This document shows positions 24,913-33,973 of a DNA stretch of 64,000 bases, one piece after another; within the stretch, counting starts at the first letter, position 1, and each line of letters begins with the position of its first letter. The notes under the pieces were generated by a model. It ran no database searches and was not told the DNA's origin. It saw only the letters and a program-made list of their open reading frames with translations. The stretch spans positions 150,187 through 214,186 of the forward strand of contig CAVRUZ010000003.1 of the NCBI GenBank assembly GCA_963724495.1. The letters run 5' to 3'. The stretch comes from CAVRUZ01 sp963724495. GTDB lineage: Bacteria > Actinomycetota > Actinomycetes > Propionibacteriales > DAIQRJ01. A program made the position numbers and the translations under genes.

Positions 24913-27809
24913 GTGGTCACCCTGAGCGGCACCCCACCGCTGTCGCACCTGGACTCGCAGCTGCGGGGCGAGGTCGACACCTCCACCCGCCGCCGGGCCG
25001 AGTTCTCCTCCGACGCGTCCAACTACCGGGTGCCGCCGATCGGGGTGGTGTTCCCGGCCGAGGTCGACGACGCGGTCCGCACCCTCGAGTGGTGCCGCGA
25101 GCATGGGGTCCCGCTGACCGGCCGCGGTGGAGGCACGTCGATCGCGGGCAACGCTGTCGGGCCGGGCCTCGTCCTCGACTTCAGCAGGTATCTCAACCGC
25201 ATCCTCGACGTGGACCCCGAGTCACGGACGGCACGGGTCGAGCCAGGCGTGGTTCTGTCGGACCTGCAACGTGCTGCTGGGGCTCACGATCTGCGGTTCG
25301 GGCCCGATCCGTCGACGCTCGACCGGTGCACGGTCGGCGGCATGATCGGCAACAACGCCTGCGGGCCGCACGCGGTCGCCTATGGGAAGACCGCCGACAA
25401 CGTGGTGTCGCTCGACTGGCTCGACGGTCGCGGCCGGCGCTACGAGGCGGGCACGTCTCTCGATCCGGTCGACCGGCTCGATCGCCTGGTCGCCAGCAGG
25501 CTGTCGACGCTGCGGACCGAGCTGGGCCGGTTCTCACGGCAGGTCTCCGGATACTCGCTCGAACATCTCCTGCCGGAGAAGGGAGGCAACCTCGCCAAGG
25601 CGTTGGTGGGCACCGAGGGCACGTGCGGACTCCTGCTCGCGGCCACCGTGAAGCTGGTGCCGCAGAGCCCGGCTCCGGTTCTGGTCGTGCTCGGGTATCC
25701 GGACATGCCAACGGCCGCCGATGCCGTGCCCGGGCTGTCTGCGTCACCACCCGCTGGCGCTCGAGGGACTCGACTCGCGGATCGTGGAGGTGGTCCGACG
25801 GCGCCAGGGTGCGAGTGCAGTTCCGGATCTGCCTGACGGGGAAGGCTGGTTGTTCATCGAGGTCGGTGGCGACACCGTCGACGAAGCCCTCGCCACCGCT
25901 TCGGCCCTGGTTGCCGACGCGGCCACTTCGGCATCGCGGGTCCTGCCACCGGGGCCCGAAGCCACCGCCCTGTGGCGGATCCGGGCCGATGGTGCCGGTC
26001 TGGCGGGACGCACCGCCGACGGCCGCGCGGCCTGGCCGGGCTGGGAGGACGCGGCGGTCCCGCCCGACCGACTCGGTGCCTACCTCCGCGATTTCAACGC
26101 GTTGATGGCCGAACACCATCTCGACGGCCTGGCCTACGGGCACTTCGGCGACGGTTGCATCCATGTGCGCATCGACTTCCCGCTGGCCGACCGGTCCCAG
26201 GTCTTCGGCGAGTTCGTCACGGCTGCCGCCAAACTCGTCGCGTCATACGGCGGGTCCCTGTCGGGCGAGCACGGCGACGGCCGGGCCAGGGGCGCGCTGC
26301 TGAAGCACATGTACTCACCCGAGGCCCTCGACCTGTTCGGGCAGTTCAAATGGTTGATGGATCCCGGCAACGTGCTCAACCCAGGCGTGCTGGTCGACCC
26401 CGTACCGGTCGCCGCCGACCTGCGGCTACCGCAGACGCACCCGATTCTGGCGTCGGGAGGCATGGGCTTCGTCCACGACGACGGCAGTCTCACCGAAGCC
26501 GTCCATCGGTGCACCGGGGTGGGGAAGTGCCGGGCCGACCTCTCGGCCAGCGGAGGCTTCATGTGCCCGAGCTACCAGGCGACCAAGGACGAGAAGGACA
26601 CGACCCGTGGGCGCGCACGGGTCCTGCAGGAAGTGGTGAACGGCACGCTGGTGAAGGGATGGGACTCACCGGAGCTGGCCGAGTCGCTGGATCTCTGCCT
26701 GTCGTGCAAGGCCTGCGCGACCGACTGCCCCACCGGTATCGACATGGCGAGCTACAAGAGCGAGGTGCTCTACCGCCGATACCGGCGGCGGCTCCGACCG
26801 ATGAGTCACTACGCCCTCGGCTGGCTGCCACGGTGGGCCCGGCTCGCCGCACCTGTTGCCGGGGCAGCCAACGCGGCGTTCCGCCTGGCTCCGTTACGCA
26901 AACTCGTTCTGGCCGCCGGCGGGATGGACACCCGCCGCTCGATGCCGGCCTTCGCAGCGGAAGCCGATGCACGCAGTGGATCAGGCAGCCATCGGTCCGC
27001 GCCGGCGGCGGCGTCCCAGCCTGGGCCGCCGAGGGCGCGCGACGGCCGAGGAACCGGCGAACCCCGCCGCCGCGGAACACGCAGAGGCCGAGACGTCAGC
27101 CGAGGCCGTGCTGTGGGTGGACACCTTCTCCAGCTACTTCTCCACCGAGGCTGGACATGCCGCGGTCGCCCTCCTCCGGGAAGCTGGGGTCGAGGTGCGC
27201 TACCCGGCCAGCGAGGCGTGCTGCGGGCTGACCTGGATCTCGACGGGGCAGCTCGACGGTGCCCGGAAGAAGCTTCGCCATCTGCTCGACGTCCTGCACC
27301 CGTTCGTCCAACGGGGGATGCCGATTGTCGGCCTCGAACCCTCGTGCACGGCTGTGCTGCACACCGATCTCCTCGAGCTCCTGCCGGATGACGACCGTGC
27401 CCGCGAGGTTGCCGAGGCGACGGTCACGCTGGCCCAGTTCCTCCAGCAGCGGGTCGAGGCCGGCTGGCAGGTGCCCGACCGCACAGGGGTGCGCGTCCTG
27501 GCACAACCGCACTGTCACCAGTACGCGACCGCTGGCTTCGAGGCCGATGCCGAGCTGATCAAGGCGACGGGGGCGGAGCTCGAGGTTGTCGCCGGATGTT
27601 GTGGCCTGGCGGGGAATTTCGGAATGGAGAAGGGTCACTACGACGTCTCCGTCGCCGTGGCGCAGAACGGAATCGTCGGTCGCTACGACGCTGATCCCGA
27701 CCGGGTGGTGCTCGCGGACGGCTTCTCCTGCCGCACCCAACTGGCCGACCTGCGAGACGCTCCGGCCGTCACCCTGGCGCAGTTCCTGACCGCCGGTCCG
27801 TTGGCGTGA
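24913..27809 (+). CDS. FAD-linked and Fe-S oxidoreductase, D-2-hydroxyglutarate dehydrogenase-like (frameshifted)
   Basis: A protein of about 965 codons read in three frames, with shifts near 25740 and in 26950-27060, each a net +1. Order of domains: FAD-binding PCMH domain (GRGGGTSIAGNAVGPG), FAD oxidase C-terminal domain (GLAYGHFGDGCIHVRIDFP, GEHGDGRARG), a 4Fe-4S ferredoxin module (CTGVGKCRAD and CLSCKACATDCPTG) and a CCG-type Fe-S reductase domain (ACCGLTW, GCCGLAGNFGMEKGHY). This is the layout of E. coli YdiJ, a D-2-hydroxyglutarate dehydrogenase, and of D-lactate dehydrogenases. Divergence from serA favours the first activity. GTG start with TAGGGT seven bases upstream. Confidence 0.85.
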
Positions 27810-28346
27810 TGCTCGTCCAGATGTCCGGCGCGCCCGGGTCCGGGAAGTCCACCATCGCCCGTGCACTTGCTCGCCAACGTGGCCTGGTGATCATCGACCA
27901 CGACGTCGTCAAGAACGCACAGCTCTCAGCCGGGCTGCCGTTCACCCAAGCGGGCAAGCTCAGCTACGTCGTTCTACTTGCGCTGGCTGAGGATCTGCTC
28001 GGTCAAGGGCACCAGGTGGTCATCGACAGTCCCTGTTTCTACGACGAGCTGCTCGAAGCTGGGCAAGCAGCCGCGGCTCGGGCCGGTGTGGACTACCGCT
28101 ACATCGAGTGCGTGACCGACGACCTCGACATCCTCGACCAGAGACTGCGTTCACGCACGCGGCTGCCGAGTCAGGTAGCCGGTGTCTACGAAGAGTCGCG
28201 CGACGGGTCCGGGCAGACCGGGCGTGGACGTATTCCGCGACTGGATCGACAACATGAAGCGACCGACCTCGGGCTGGCTCCGGATCGACACGACCAGGCC
28301 GATCGAGGAGTGTGTCGAGGCAGCGCTGGTGTTTCTCGACGGCTGA
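27806..28346 (+). CDS. P-loop kinase-like protein (one frameshift)
   Basis: About 180 codons. The N-terminus has a Walker A motif (SGAPGSGKSTIARALA), a VVIDSPCFYDELLEAG segment with the second acidic motif, and a RLRSRTRLPSQVAG lid, as in small nucleoside or antibiotic kinases of the AAA_33 group. Near 28217 one extra G shifts the frame; corrected, the protein continues GVDVFRDWIDNMKRPTSGWL and ends VEAALVFLDG at 28346. The start overlaps the stop of the oxidoreductase, so the genes may be coupled, although a metabolic link is not evident. Substrate unknown. Confidence 0.7.
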
Positions 28347-28502
28347 GTAGCCGTCCCGCTGTCGCTGAGCGGTACCGCCGGAACGGTCACAGGACCGCAA
28401 CAATTGGGCTCAATCGGCACGAATGGCCCGCCTCCTGCGGGAGGAATTGCCCGCGCCAAGCACTTGCGAGGACAACTACTACCGCCCCAGAAGGACCGAT
28501 CC

Positions 28503-28949
28503 ATGCGCACACGTCGAGCCGCGGCTGCGGCTGCCCTGACCCTCGCCGTCATGGCTGCCGCCGCCATCCCGGCCCAAGCCGCCACACCCAAGCTGCACTT
28601 CACCAAGGCCTACGCGAACTCGCCGGGTTCGGATAACCGCAGCAACTCGAGCCTCAACGCCGAGTACGTCGTGCTGAAGAACTCCGGCACGAAGAGCTAC
28701 ACGCTCACCGGCTACACCATCCGGGACAAGGCCAGGCACGTCTACAGGTTCCCCACCTTCAAGCTGAAGGCCGGCGCCTCCGTGACGCTGCATACGGGTC
28801 GAGGCACGAACACGAGCAAGCACCTCTACTGGGGATCCAGGGCCTACATCTGGAACAACACCGGGGACACCGCGACGCTGAAGAACACAGTCGGCACGAC
28901 GAAGGACACATGTTCGTGGCGCACCGTGGCGAGTTACGTGCGCTGCTGA
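28503..28949 (+). CDS. Secreted lamin-tail domain protein
   Basis: A 148-aa secreted protein. The N-terminal signal peptide (MRTRRAAAAAALTLAVMAAA) ends with a probable AQA cleavage site. The rest is a single lamin-tail (LTD) beta-sandwich: LNAEYVVLKNSGTKSYTLTG, then YTIRDKARHVYRFPTF, VTLHTGRGTN and YIWNNTGDTATLKN. Such stand-alone LTD proteins are frequent in actinobacteria and of unknown function; LTD domains elsewhere accompany surface nucleases and adhesins. ATG 28503 was chosen because the signal peptide begins there and AGAAGGA lies upstream. Four late residues include two cysteines (TCSW, YVRC) that may pair. Confidence 0.88.
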   Translation: MRTRRAAAAAALTLAVMAAAAIPAQAATPKLHFTKAYANSPGSDNRSNSSLNAEYVVLKNSGTKSYTLTGYTIRDKARHVYRFPTFKLKAGASVTLHTGRGTNTSKHLYWGSRAYIWNNTGDTATLKNTVGTTKDTCSWRTVASYVRC

Positions 28950-28992
28950 GCCGCAGGCGGGTGACGTAACGACGTCCCTAACCTTGCCCACC

Positions 28993-29230
28993 ATGAGCAG
29001 AGCCGCAGCCGCGCCGACGTCAATCGTATGCCACCGGCCGAGTTGGCGGACCGCTTGAAGGAGCGGGTCTACATCACCTTCAGCGCGCTTGGCCATCGGC
29101 TTCGTGTCCGCCGGTCAGCAGCGCGGTGTCGCGCGTGCGCTTGCCGGCCTGGCAGCGACTCGTGGTGCTGTTCGCGGAATTCGTGCTCGGGTTCGCGGTC
29201 GTTGGGCTCGAGCGGCTCGCGCAACGCTAG
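28993..29230 (+). CDS. Small membrane protein, apparently frameshifted
   Basis: Coding signal passes through three frames. AELADRLKERVYITFSAL (about 29034-29088) is followed by AIGFVSAG in the next frame and by VRLPAWQRLVVLFAEFVLGF, ending LERLAQR and TAG at 29228-29230, in the third. Each step is +1. The joined product would be a roughly 75-residue protein with two transmembrane helices. A TAACCT -10 box lies eight bases before ATG 28993, which supports a leaderless start there. No function known; confidence is limited because the protein is only seen after two corrections. Confidence 0.42.
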
Positions 29231-29317
29231 GCACGAGCGCGGGCTACGCGCCCCGGGATGTTCGTCATAGGCTGCACAGTCGGTGGGCAGTCATCCCTGA
29301 TCGACTCCGGGAGTCCC

Positions 29318-30025
29318 ATGACGACTTTCGCCGGTTTGCCTGTCGAGCGTCGATGTGGATGTTGTGGGCGGCCCAACCAGCGGCTGACTGAGCTTGGTCA
29401 AACTCCTGGTGTCTTCATCTGTAGGCGTTGTGCACTGTGGGCGGTGCGACGAGCCGGCCCGCAAGAGCCTGTCGGGGAGCGGGATGCTCAATCAGCGGCA
29501 GCTGAAGCTGCGTCGGATCGGGCAGCGATTCACCAGGAACTCGACCATGCAAGGGACGCCTTTCACGATCTCGTGCGAGATGCCACTCGGTCAGACCTAC
29601 GTCGCCGCTCCAACGGCACCAGGTGGACCAATCAGCAGCTCCTGTTCCACATGGTCTTCGGCTACCTGATCGTTCTCCGGTTGCTGCCCCTGGTTCGCCT
29701 CTTCGGACGGATGCCCGACCAAGCGAGCCGCACTTTCGCCGCATTGCTCAACTTCGCCAAGGTGCCGTTCCACGTCGTGAACTTCGTCGGCTCGTGGGGC
29801 GGAGGAACCATCCTCGCCACCCGATTCCAGCTCGAGCTGATGGACCGGACGCTGCAAGGTCTGCACCGGCACATCGACGAAGAGCCGGACCTTGACCTCG
29901 GTCTGCGGATGCACTTCCCGGTGAGTTGGGATCCGTTCTTCCAAGACACGATGACGCTGGCCGAGGTGTATCACTTCGGCACCCAACACTTTGACTACCA
30001 CCGATCACAGCTCTCCCTGGACTGA
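29318..30025 (+). CDS. ClpX-type C4 zinc finger fused to a DinB-like domain
   Basis: A 235-aa protein with an unusual pairing. Residues 13-38 (RRCGCCGRPN ... TPGVFICRRC) follow the C-x2-C-x18-C-x2-C plan of the ClpX N-terminal zinc-binding domain. A helical linker follows (about 50-75). Residues 85-235 look like a DinB-type four-helix bundle: TRWTNQQLLFHMVFGYL near its start and YHFGTQHFDYHRSQLSL at its end supply the usual His residues. In ClpX the zinc domain binds adaptors and substrates, so it may act here as a protein-docking module. GGGAG precedes ATG 29318. Function not known. Confidence 0.7.
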   Translation: MTTFAGLPVERRCGCCGRPNQRLTELGQTPGVFICRRCALWAVRRAGPQEPVGERDAQSAAAEAASDRAAIHQELDHARDAFHDLVRDATRSDLRRRSNGTRWTNQQLLFHMVFGYLIVLRLLPLVRLFGRMPDQASRTFAALLNFAKVPFHVVNFVGSWGGGTILATRFQLELMDRTLQGLHRHIDEEPDLDLGLRMHFPVSWDPFFQDTMTLAEVYHFGTQHFDYHRSQLSLD

Positions 30026-30035
30026 TCCTTGCCGT

Positions 30036-30640
30036 TCAGTTCCGGTAGCGGATGTGTTGTCTGGGTGTTCGGGTGTGGTCGGCCCAGGTGGGTGGGTGGA
30101 TGTGGGGCAAGCCGCGGTGGTCGAGTCGTAGTTGCCATTGGTGGTCGGGTGGCTTGGTGGGGTTGGGTTCGACGAGTTGGTGGTGGTGTCGGCAGAGCAG
30201 GGCGGTGTTGTTCAGGGCGGTGGGTCCGCCGGCCCACCAGGGGAGAAGGTGGTGGGCTTCGCAGCTGGTGGGTGGTTTTCACACCGGGGTAGCAGCAGCC
30301 CTGGTCTCTGGCGTTCGGCAGGCCGCAGGACCGCAGTCAGCTCTGGTGGACGAGGCGGTGGTCGCGGCCGACGTCGACGGGTGCGGAGCGCCGTGAGCAG
30401 GACGACCGAGGATGTTCGCGTCGCAGGCGAGCCGTCGGCCTTGCCGGCCGAGATCGGTGCTCCGTTGCCGAAACGGCGTGGCCGAGTTGGCCTTGGAGGG
30501 TGGCAAGGTCGATGGTGACGTTGATCCGGGGCCGGCTCGGCAAGGGTTGCAGGAGGTTGGTTCGACGGTTCGCACGGCCACGGTGACCAGCAGCGAGGTC
30601 CTACGGGTTCACGGCGAGGCCTGACCGAGGATGCAAACCC
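30036..30640 (-). pseudogene. DUF222/REP13E12-type HNH endonuclease remnant
   Basis: Pieces of one protein are spread over all three - strand frames: RPRINVTIDLATLQGQLGH, RRLACDANIL, APVDVGRDHRLVHQS, a CEAHHLLPWWAGGPTALNN segment with LLCRHHHQLVEP, and a C-terminal QWQLRLDHRGLPHIHPPTWA. Together they spell the C-terminal half of the DUF222/HNH family that is repetitive in actinobacterial genomes. At least five frame changes occur within 400 bases, so the gene cannot be functional as given. The HNH core itself (30039-30260) is intact in one frame and ends at a TGA at 30036. Confidence 0.8.
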
Positions 30641-31264
30641 AGGTCGCCTGCAGCGGCCACTCGGTTGTCCGTTACCAGCGGTGCAGGTCATGGGCCTCGC
30701 CCTGAGGGCCTGGCCGTCGGTGGTGGTTCGGCGCGGGTTGCCCGTCGAGCCGTGGGGCGCGAGGTAACCGTCGGCAAAGTGGCAACCCGTCCCGGGCGTC
30801 ACCAACACGCCGGGTATGCCCGCTCAAGCGACCGTCGAGCATGAGTGCGGCCCTGGTCGGACGGGGGCGTTCACTTCCAGGGGCCGCTTGTGAGCACGGT
30901 AGCCCCGGCGCCGGACCGCCCGAACACCGTCCCGGTCTCCCGGTGCGCCACGGGCATCGCCGGTCGGCCCCGCCGTCACCTTCGGAAGAAATCGCAGCCG
31001 ATTGCACCGCCCTCTGGCGGTCGAGAGTGATCAAGCTCGGAGCGTGATCGTCGGGGAGTGGCCCGGTGGCCGCCGAGTCACACCTGGGGCCACCCGGCCG
31101 GACGCCGGCAACGAGGACCTGGACTCGCCGGCAGGTGTCCGCCGCCGCTGATACCCCGTCCGGACCGACTGACGCCCGACGGCCGACGTGCGAACACCGC
31201 CAGCGATTCGCCCCGGGCAGCCGCTGGAAGCTGCCACCCGGGCCGGGCCTGCCTATGCGTGGAG
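30641..31264 (-). other. Stretch without a recognisable gene
   Basis: No frame on either strand gives a convincing domain. It lies between the HNH remnant and the SnoaL remnant, both on the - strand, and probably holds more decayed coding sequence, judging from its high and codon-like GC pattern. No repeats or RNA element seen. Confidence 0.4.
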
Positions 31265-31617
31265 TCGGCTTGGGCGCGGAGGACGTCGGTGAGGTCGGTG
31301 TAGCCGTGATCGTCGATGACCTGCTCGACAAGCGACACAGCGCCGGCCGTGATGCGTTATTCGCTTACCAGACGGAGCGACCCAGGTACTCACCCACATG
31401 GGTGGCCTCGAAAGTGAATGCACCACGACCACGTCGTCCTCGGCGATGAGCTGAACAAGCGTCATCTGAATGTCGCTCCATGCCGCGTGAACCCTGTCAA
31501 CCAGGCCCTCGTTGCTCGCTGTCGCCGGTGGGGAGCGACCGTCCACCAGGTCGTAGTTCCTGTCGATGAATCGCCTTCCGATAGCGGCGGACGATCTCTG
31601 ATCTCGGTGGCAGACAC
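31265..31617 (-). pseudogene. SnoaL-like polyketide cyclase remnant
   Basis: Segments in changing frames follow the SnoaL/ester-cyclase plan: an N-terminal VSATEIVRRYRKAI from GTG 31617, then EGLVDRVHAAWSDIQMTLVQ and LIAEDDVVVVH, then FTFEATHVGEYLG in another frame, PSGKRITHHG, and finally VIDDHGYTDLTDVLRA. The order is correct, but at least four frame changes are needed, so it is broken as given. Such NTF2-fold proteins act on polyketides or other small molecules. A second SnoaL-like gene lies at 32002. Confidence 0.6.
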
Positions 31618-32001
31618 GGGTTCGGCTTCGACGAGTTCGGCGTCCAGGAACGCCTGCAGCCGGGCCAGTAGTCCGGTCTTGACGTTGATCGAGGCCAACA
31701 GGTCGGTGTCGGTCAACGCGATGATCGAGGTGTGGTCGAGCTGGTCGAGACCCGCACCAGTTCGGCGTCGGCCACCAGGGCCGACACCACCGGTGGACTG
31801 TCGATCACACTCACACCAGCAGACTAGAACGTGACCACCGACAATCGAGATGGTCGGATCCTCAGCTAGGCAAGACGAAACTTGTGTCGTGCCACGGTAG
31901 ATCGCCTTCCATCCGGCATGGAGTGGCGAGACCGTTGACGACGGTGTCAGGGGAGTGGGAGACGTCCACGGAACGAGGGATCGACTTGAGCCGGAGGCTT
32001 C
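31618..32001 (-). other. Possible N-terminal gene remnant and intergenic DNA
   Basis: From about 31830 to 31618 the - strand encodes IDSPPVVSALVADAELV and, in another frame, LDQLDHTSIIALTDTDLLAS and LLARLQAFLDAELVEAEP. These resemble the helical start of a DUF222 protein, but the match is weak. From 31835 to 32001 I see no gene; the SnoaL-like gene at 32002 begins after it. Confidence 0.3.
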
Positions 32002-32358
32002 ATGACCGTTGAGCAGACACGCGCCACGATGGATCGATACTTCGAGCTCATGGGCAGTGATGAGGACTTCTCCGAGTTCTTTGTCGAGGACGTCAGGTGG
32101 CTCATGGCTGACAGTGGCCAGGAGGTTCGCGGGAGGAGAGTGGTACGTGACTACGTCAACGAGTTGCACAGCCGAATGCTGAGTGGGGAGCAGCGAGACC
32201 TGGTCGTGACGGAGGAACACGCCTACCTCGAAGGAGATTCAGTCAACGCTGACGAATCGCGATCGGGGACTCTCGTGGTGCCTGGTCTACGACGTCAAGG
32301 ACGGCGCGATAACAGACATGCGCTGCTACGGAACGATCGCCGTCCTGATGGCACTTAG
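32002..32358 (+). CDS. SnoaL-like NTF2-fold protein (one frameshift)
   Basis: A protein of about 115 residues beginning TVEQTRATMDRYFELMGSDE, with WLMADSGQEVRGRRVVRDYV typical of SnoaL-like or steroid-isomerase-like small proteins. Near 32262 one extra base moves the frame; corrected it continues DRGLSWCLVYDVKDGAITDM and RCYGTIAVLMAL, the last strand of the fold. In the corrected frame there is no early stop, so the true end is uncertain. GGAGG precedes the ATG. Ligand or reaction unknown. Confidence 0.6.
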   Translation: MTVEQTRATMDRYFELMGSDEDFSEFFVEDVRWLMADSGQEVRGRRVVRDYVNELHSRMLSGEQRDLVVTEEHAYLEGDSVNADESRSGTLVVPGLRRQGRRDNRHALLRNDRRPDGT

Positions 32359-32455
32359 GTCGGAGACCGTCCACGTGGGCAAAACGCCAGGCACCTCGCC
32401 ACCGCCACCACCCACACGGCATGATCGGCACCCCGCACGGATCGAGGAGACGCCG

Positions 32456-32857
32456 ATGTTGCTGCACCAGGTAGCGGTTCCGGTGAAGGACGTGGCCCGC
32501 GCAGTGGACTTCTACAGCTCACTGCTCGACGACGAGCCGATCGCAGTCTTCGATCCGCCGGGCCTCGCCTTCTTCCGGCTGGGCGAGACCCGGCTACTGC
32601 TCGATGCGGCCGCCGGCGAGGACGGCGGCAACCTGGGTGGGGGCCTGATCTACCTCCGCGTGCCGAACGTGGCCGAGGCGGTGGAGAAGCTGCGCAGTAC
32701 CGGGACCGAGATCCAGGGCGAGCCGCACATCATCTTCGACGACACCGAGGGCACGTTCGGTGAGGCCGGCGAGGTCGAATGGATGGCCTTCATCAAGGAC
32801 CCTGACGGGAACACGATCGGGCTGGCATCCAGGGCCCCCGGAGAGCAGGCCTCCTAG
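32456..32857 (+). CDS. VOC family protein
   Basis: A 133-aa single-domain glyoxalase-fold protein: LLHQVAVPVKDVARAVDFYS at the start and WMAFIKDPDGNTIGLASRAP at the end, with an EVEW metal-ligand position. Members include glyoxalases, resistance proteins and epimerases; the substrate is unknown. ATG 32456 is preceded by GAGGAG. The frame is open further upstream because the frameshifted SnoaL-like gene runs into it, but the ribosome site and domain boundary place the start here. Confidence 0.85.
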   Translation: MLLHQVAVPVKDVARAVDFYSSLLDDEPIAVFDPPGLAFFRLGETRLLLDAAAGEDGGNLGGGLIYLRVPNVAEAVEKLRSTGTEIQGEPHIIFDDTEGTFGEAGEVEWMAFIKDPDGNTIGLASRAPGEQAS

Positions 32858-32989
32858 CAAGGGCCTGATCGGTCGACTCCCAGATCAGCAGAGCAGCTAC
32901 AGACGGATCACACACGCCGAGTGGGCGCCATCTGTTGCCTGCGAGGGTCCGAAGCAACCGATTGCGCCCACTCGACATTGCGCACACCC

Positions 32990-33790
32990 TCACTCGTCGT
33001 CCTCGGACTCCGAGTCTGCCCGCCCCCACCCCTTGACCAGCATCATCCGGGACTCGTCGAGGCAGTTCGGCGCGACGGTGTGGAACGTGTCCGCACGCAT
33101 GACGAAGACGTCACCAGGCTCGCCCGTCACCTCGACCACCCGTACGGGAACACCGTCCAGCACACTGCCCTCGTCCATGAAGCGCTGCCGCCGGTCGGCC
33201 GCAAACCCGTTGGCGCCTCCCCACAGCTCTGCCAGCCAGGGATGCCGTTGACCCAGTTCCTTGCGCACGGCCGGAAGCCGACGCTTGCCCACCATGGCGG
33301 CGATCTCGCTGCCGAGGAGTCGGTACGAGCCGGCGAGGATCAGGGTCCCGCCGCCCTGAGGGCGCAGCGGGGCAAGCACGGTGAACACGGTGACCCCGTG
33401 TGGTTCCTCGCCGTTCGGGTCCGGCCACGAGTCGACGTGCCAGCCGTCCGCGGGGACGTCCCACGGCGCGTCCGACACCCTGTGGGTCACCAGCGCCCGG
33501 CCGCCGTTCCTCGGGCGCGGGTAGCGTCCCGGTCCGTAGATCTCCGCCAGAGCGGTCTCCACCGACTCGGCCGCTGCACCGTCGAAGACGCCTGCCTTGG
33601 TCAGCACCCGAAGACCTGCGGGACGCTCGGCCAGCCAAGCCTGGCTGGCGTTCCGGCGGATCGACTCCTCGGTCGTCAGGTACTCGCTGATGCGGGTCGC
33701 CATCGTCAGTGCCTCGTCGGCCGGGATGGCCTGGGGGATCTTCATCAGGCCGTCGTCGGTGAAGGCCCGCCGTTGCTCTGCAGTCAGCAT
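32990..33790 (-). CDS. Phytanoyl-CoA dioxygenase (PhyH) family protein
   Basis: A 266-aa Fe(II)/2-oxoglutarate oxygenase. The HxD ligand pair is in GWHVDSWPDP, the distal His in MRADTFHTVAPNC, and the 2-oxoglutarate Arg probably in ESRMMLVKGW. The tail is acidic (SESEDDE). I start it at ATG 33790 after AAAGGAG; the frame extends upstream through a terminator hairpin. Substrate unknown. The second PhyH gene in the window (21327) is only distantly similar. Downstream of it, on the other strand, is the VOC gene. Confidence 0.85.
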   Translation of the reverse strand: MLTAEQRRAFTDDGLMKIPQAIPADEALTMATRISEYLTTEESIRRNASQAWLAERPAGLRVLTKAGVFDGAAAESVETALAEIYGPGRYPRPRNGGRALVTHRVSDAPWDVPADGWHVDSWPDPNGEEPHGVTVFTVLAPLRPQGGGTLILAGSYRLLGSEIAAMVGKRRLPAVRKELGQRHPWLAELWGGANGFAADRRQRFMDEGSVLDGVPVRVVEVTGEPGDVFVMRADTFHTVAPNCLDESRMMLVKGWGRADSESEDDE

Positions 33791-33829
33791 GTCCACTCCT
33801 TTGCGCTGTCCTGCCACGTCGACTCCGGC

Positions 33830-33889
33830 TGAAACCAGAAACACCCGGAGCCATCGGCGCATGTGGATGCGGCGCGTGGCTCCGGGTGT
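33830..33889 (-). terminator. Intrinsic terminator after the APH gene
   Basis: ACACCCGGAGCCA (33841-33853) and its exact complement (33877-33889) form a 13-bp stem, with further pairing inside the loop (GCGCAT with ATGCG). On the - strand it is followed by TTTCTGGTTTC. It separates the APH gene (stop at 33974) from the PhyH gene (start 33790). Confidence 0.7.
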
Positions 33890-33973
33890 CGAAGGTGATG
33901 CCCCGGATGATCGAATCTCGCGCCATCGTAGGAACACCCGGCCGGACGGGTCCACCGGTTTTCGATGGGCTGA

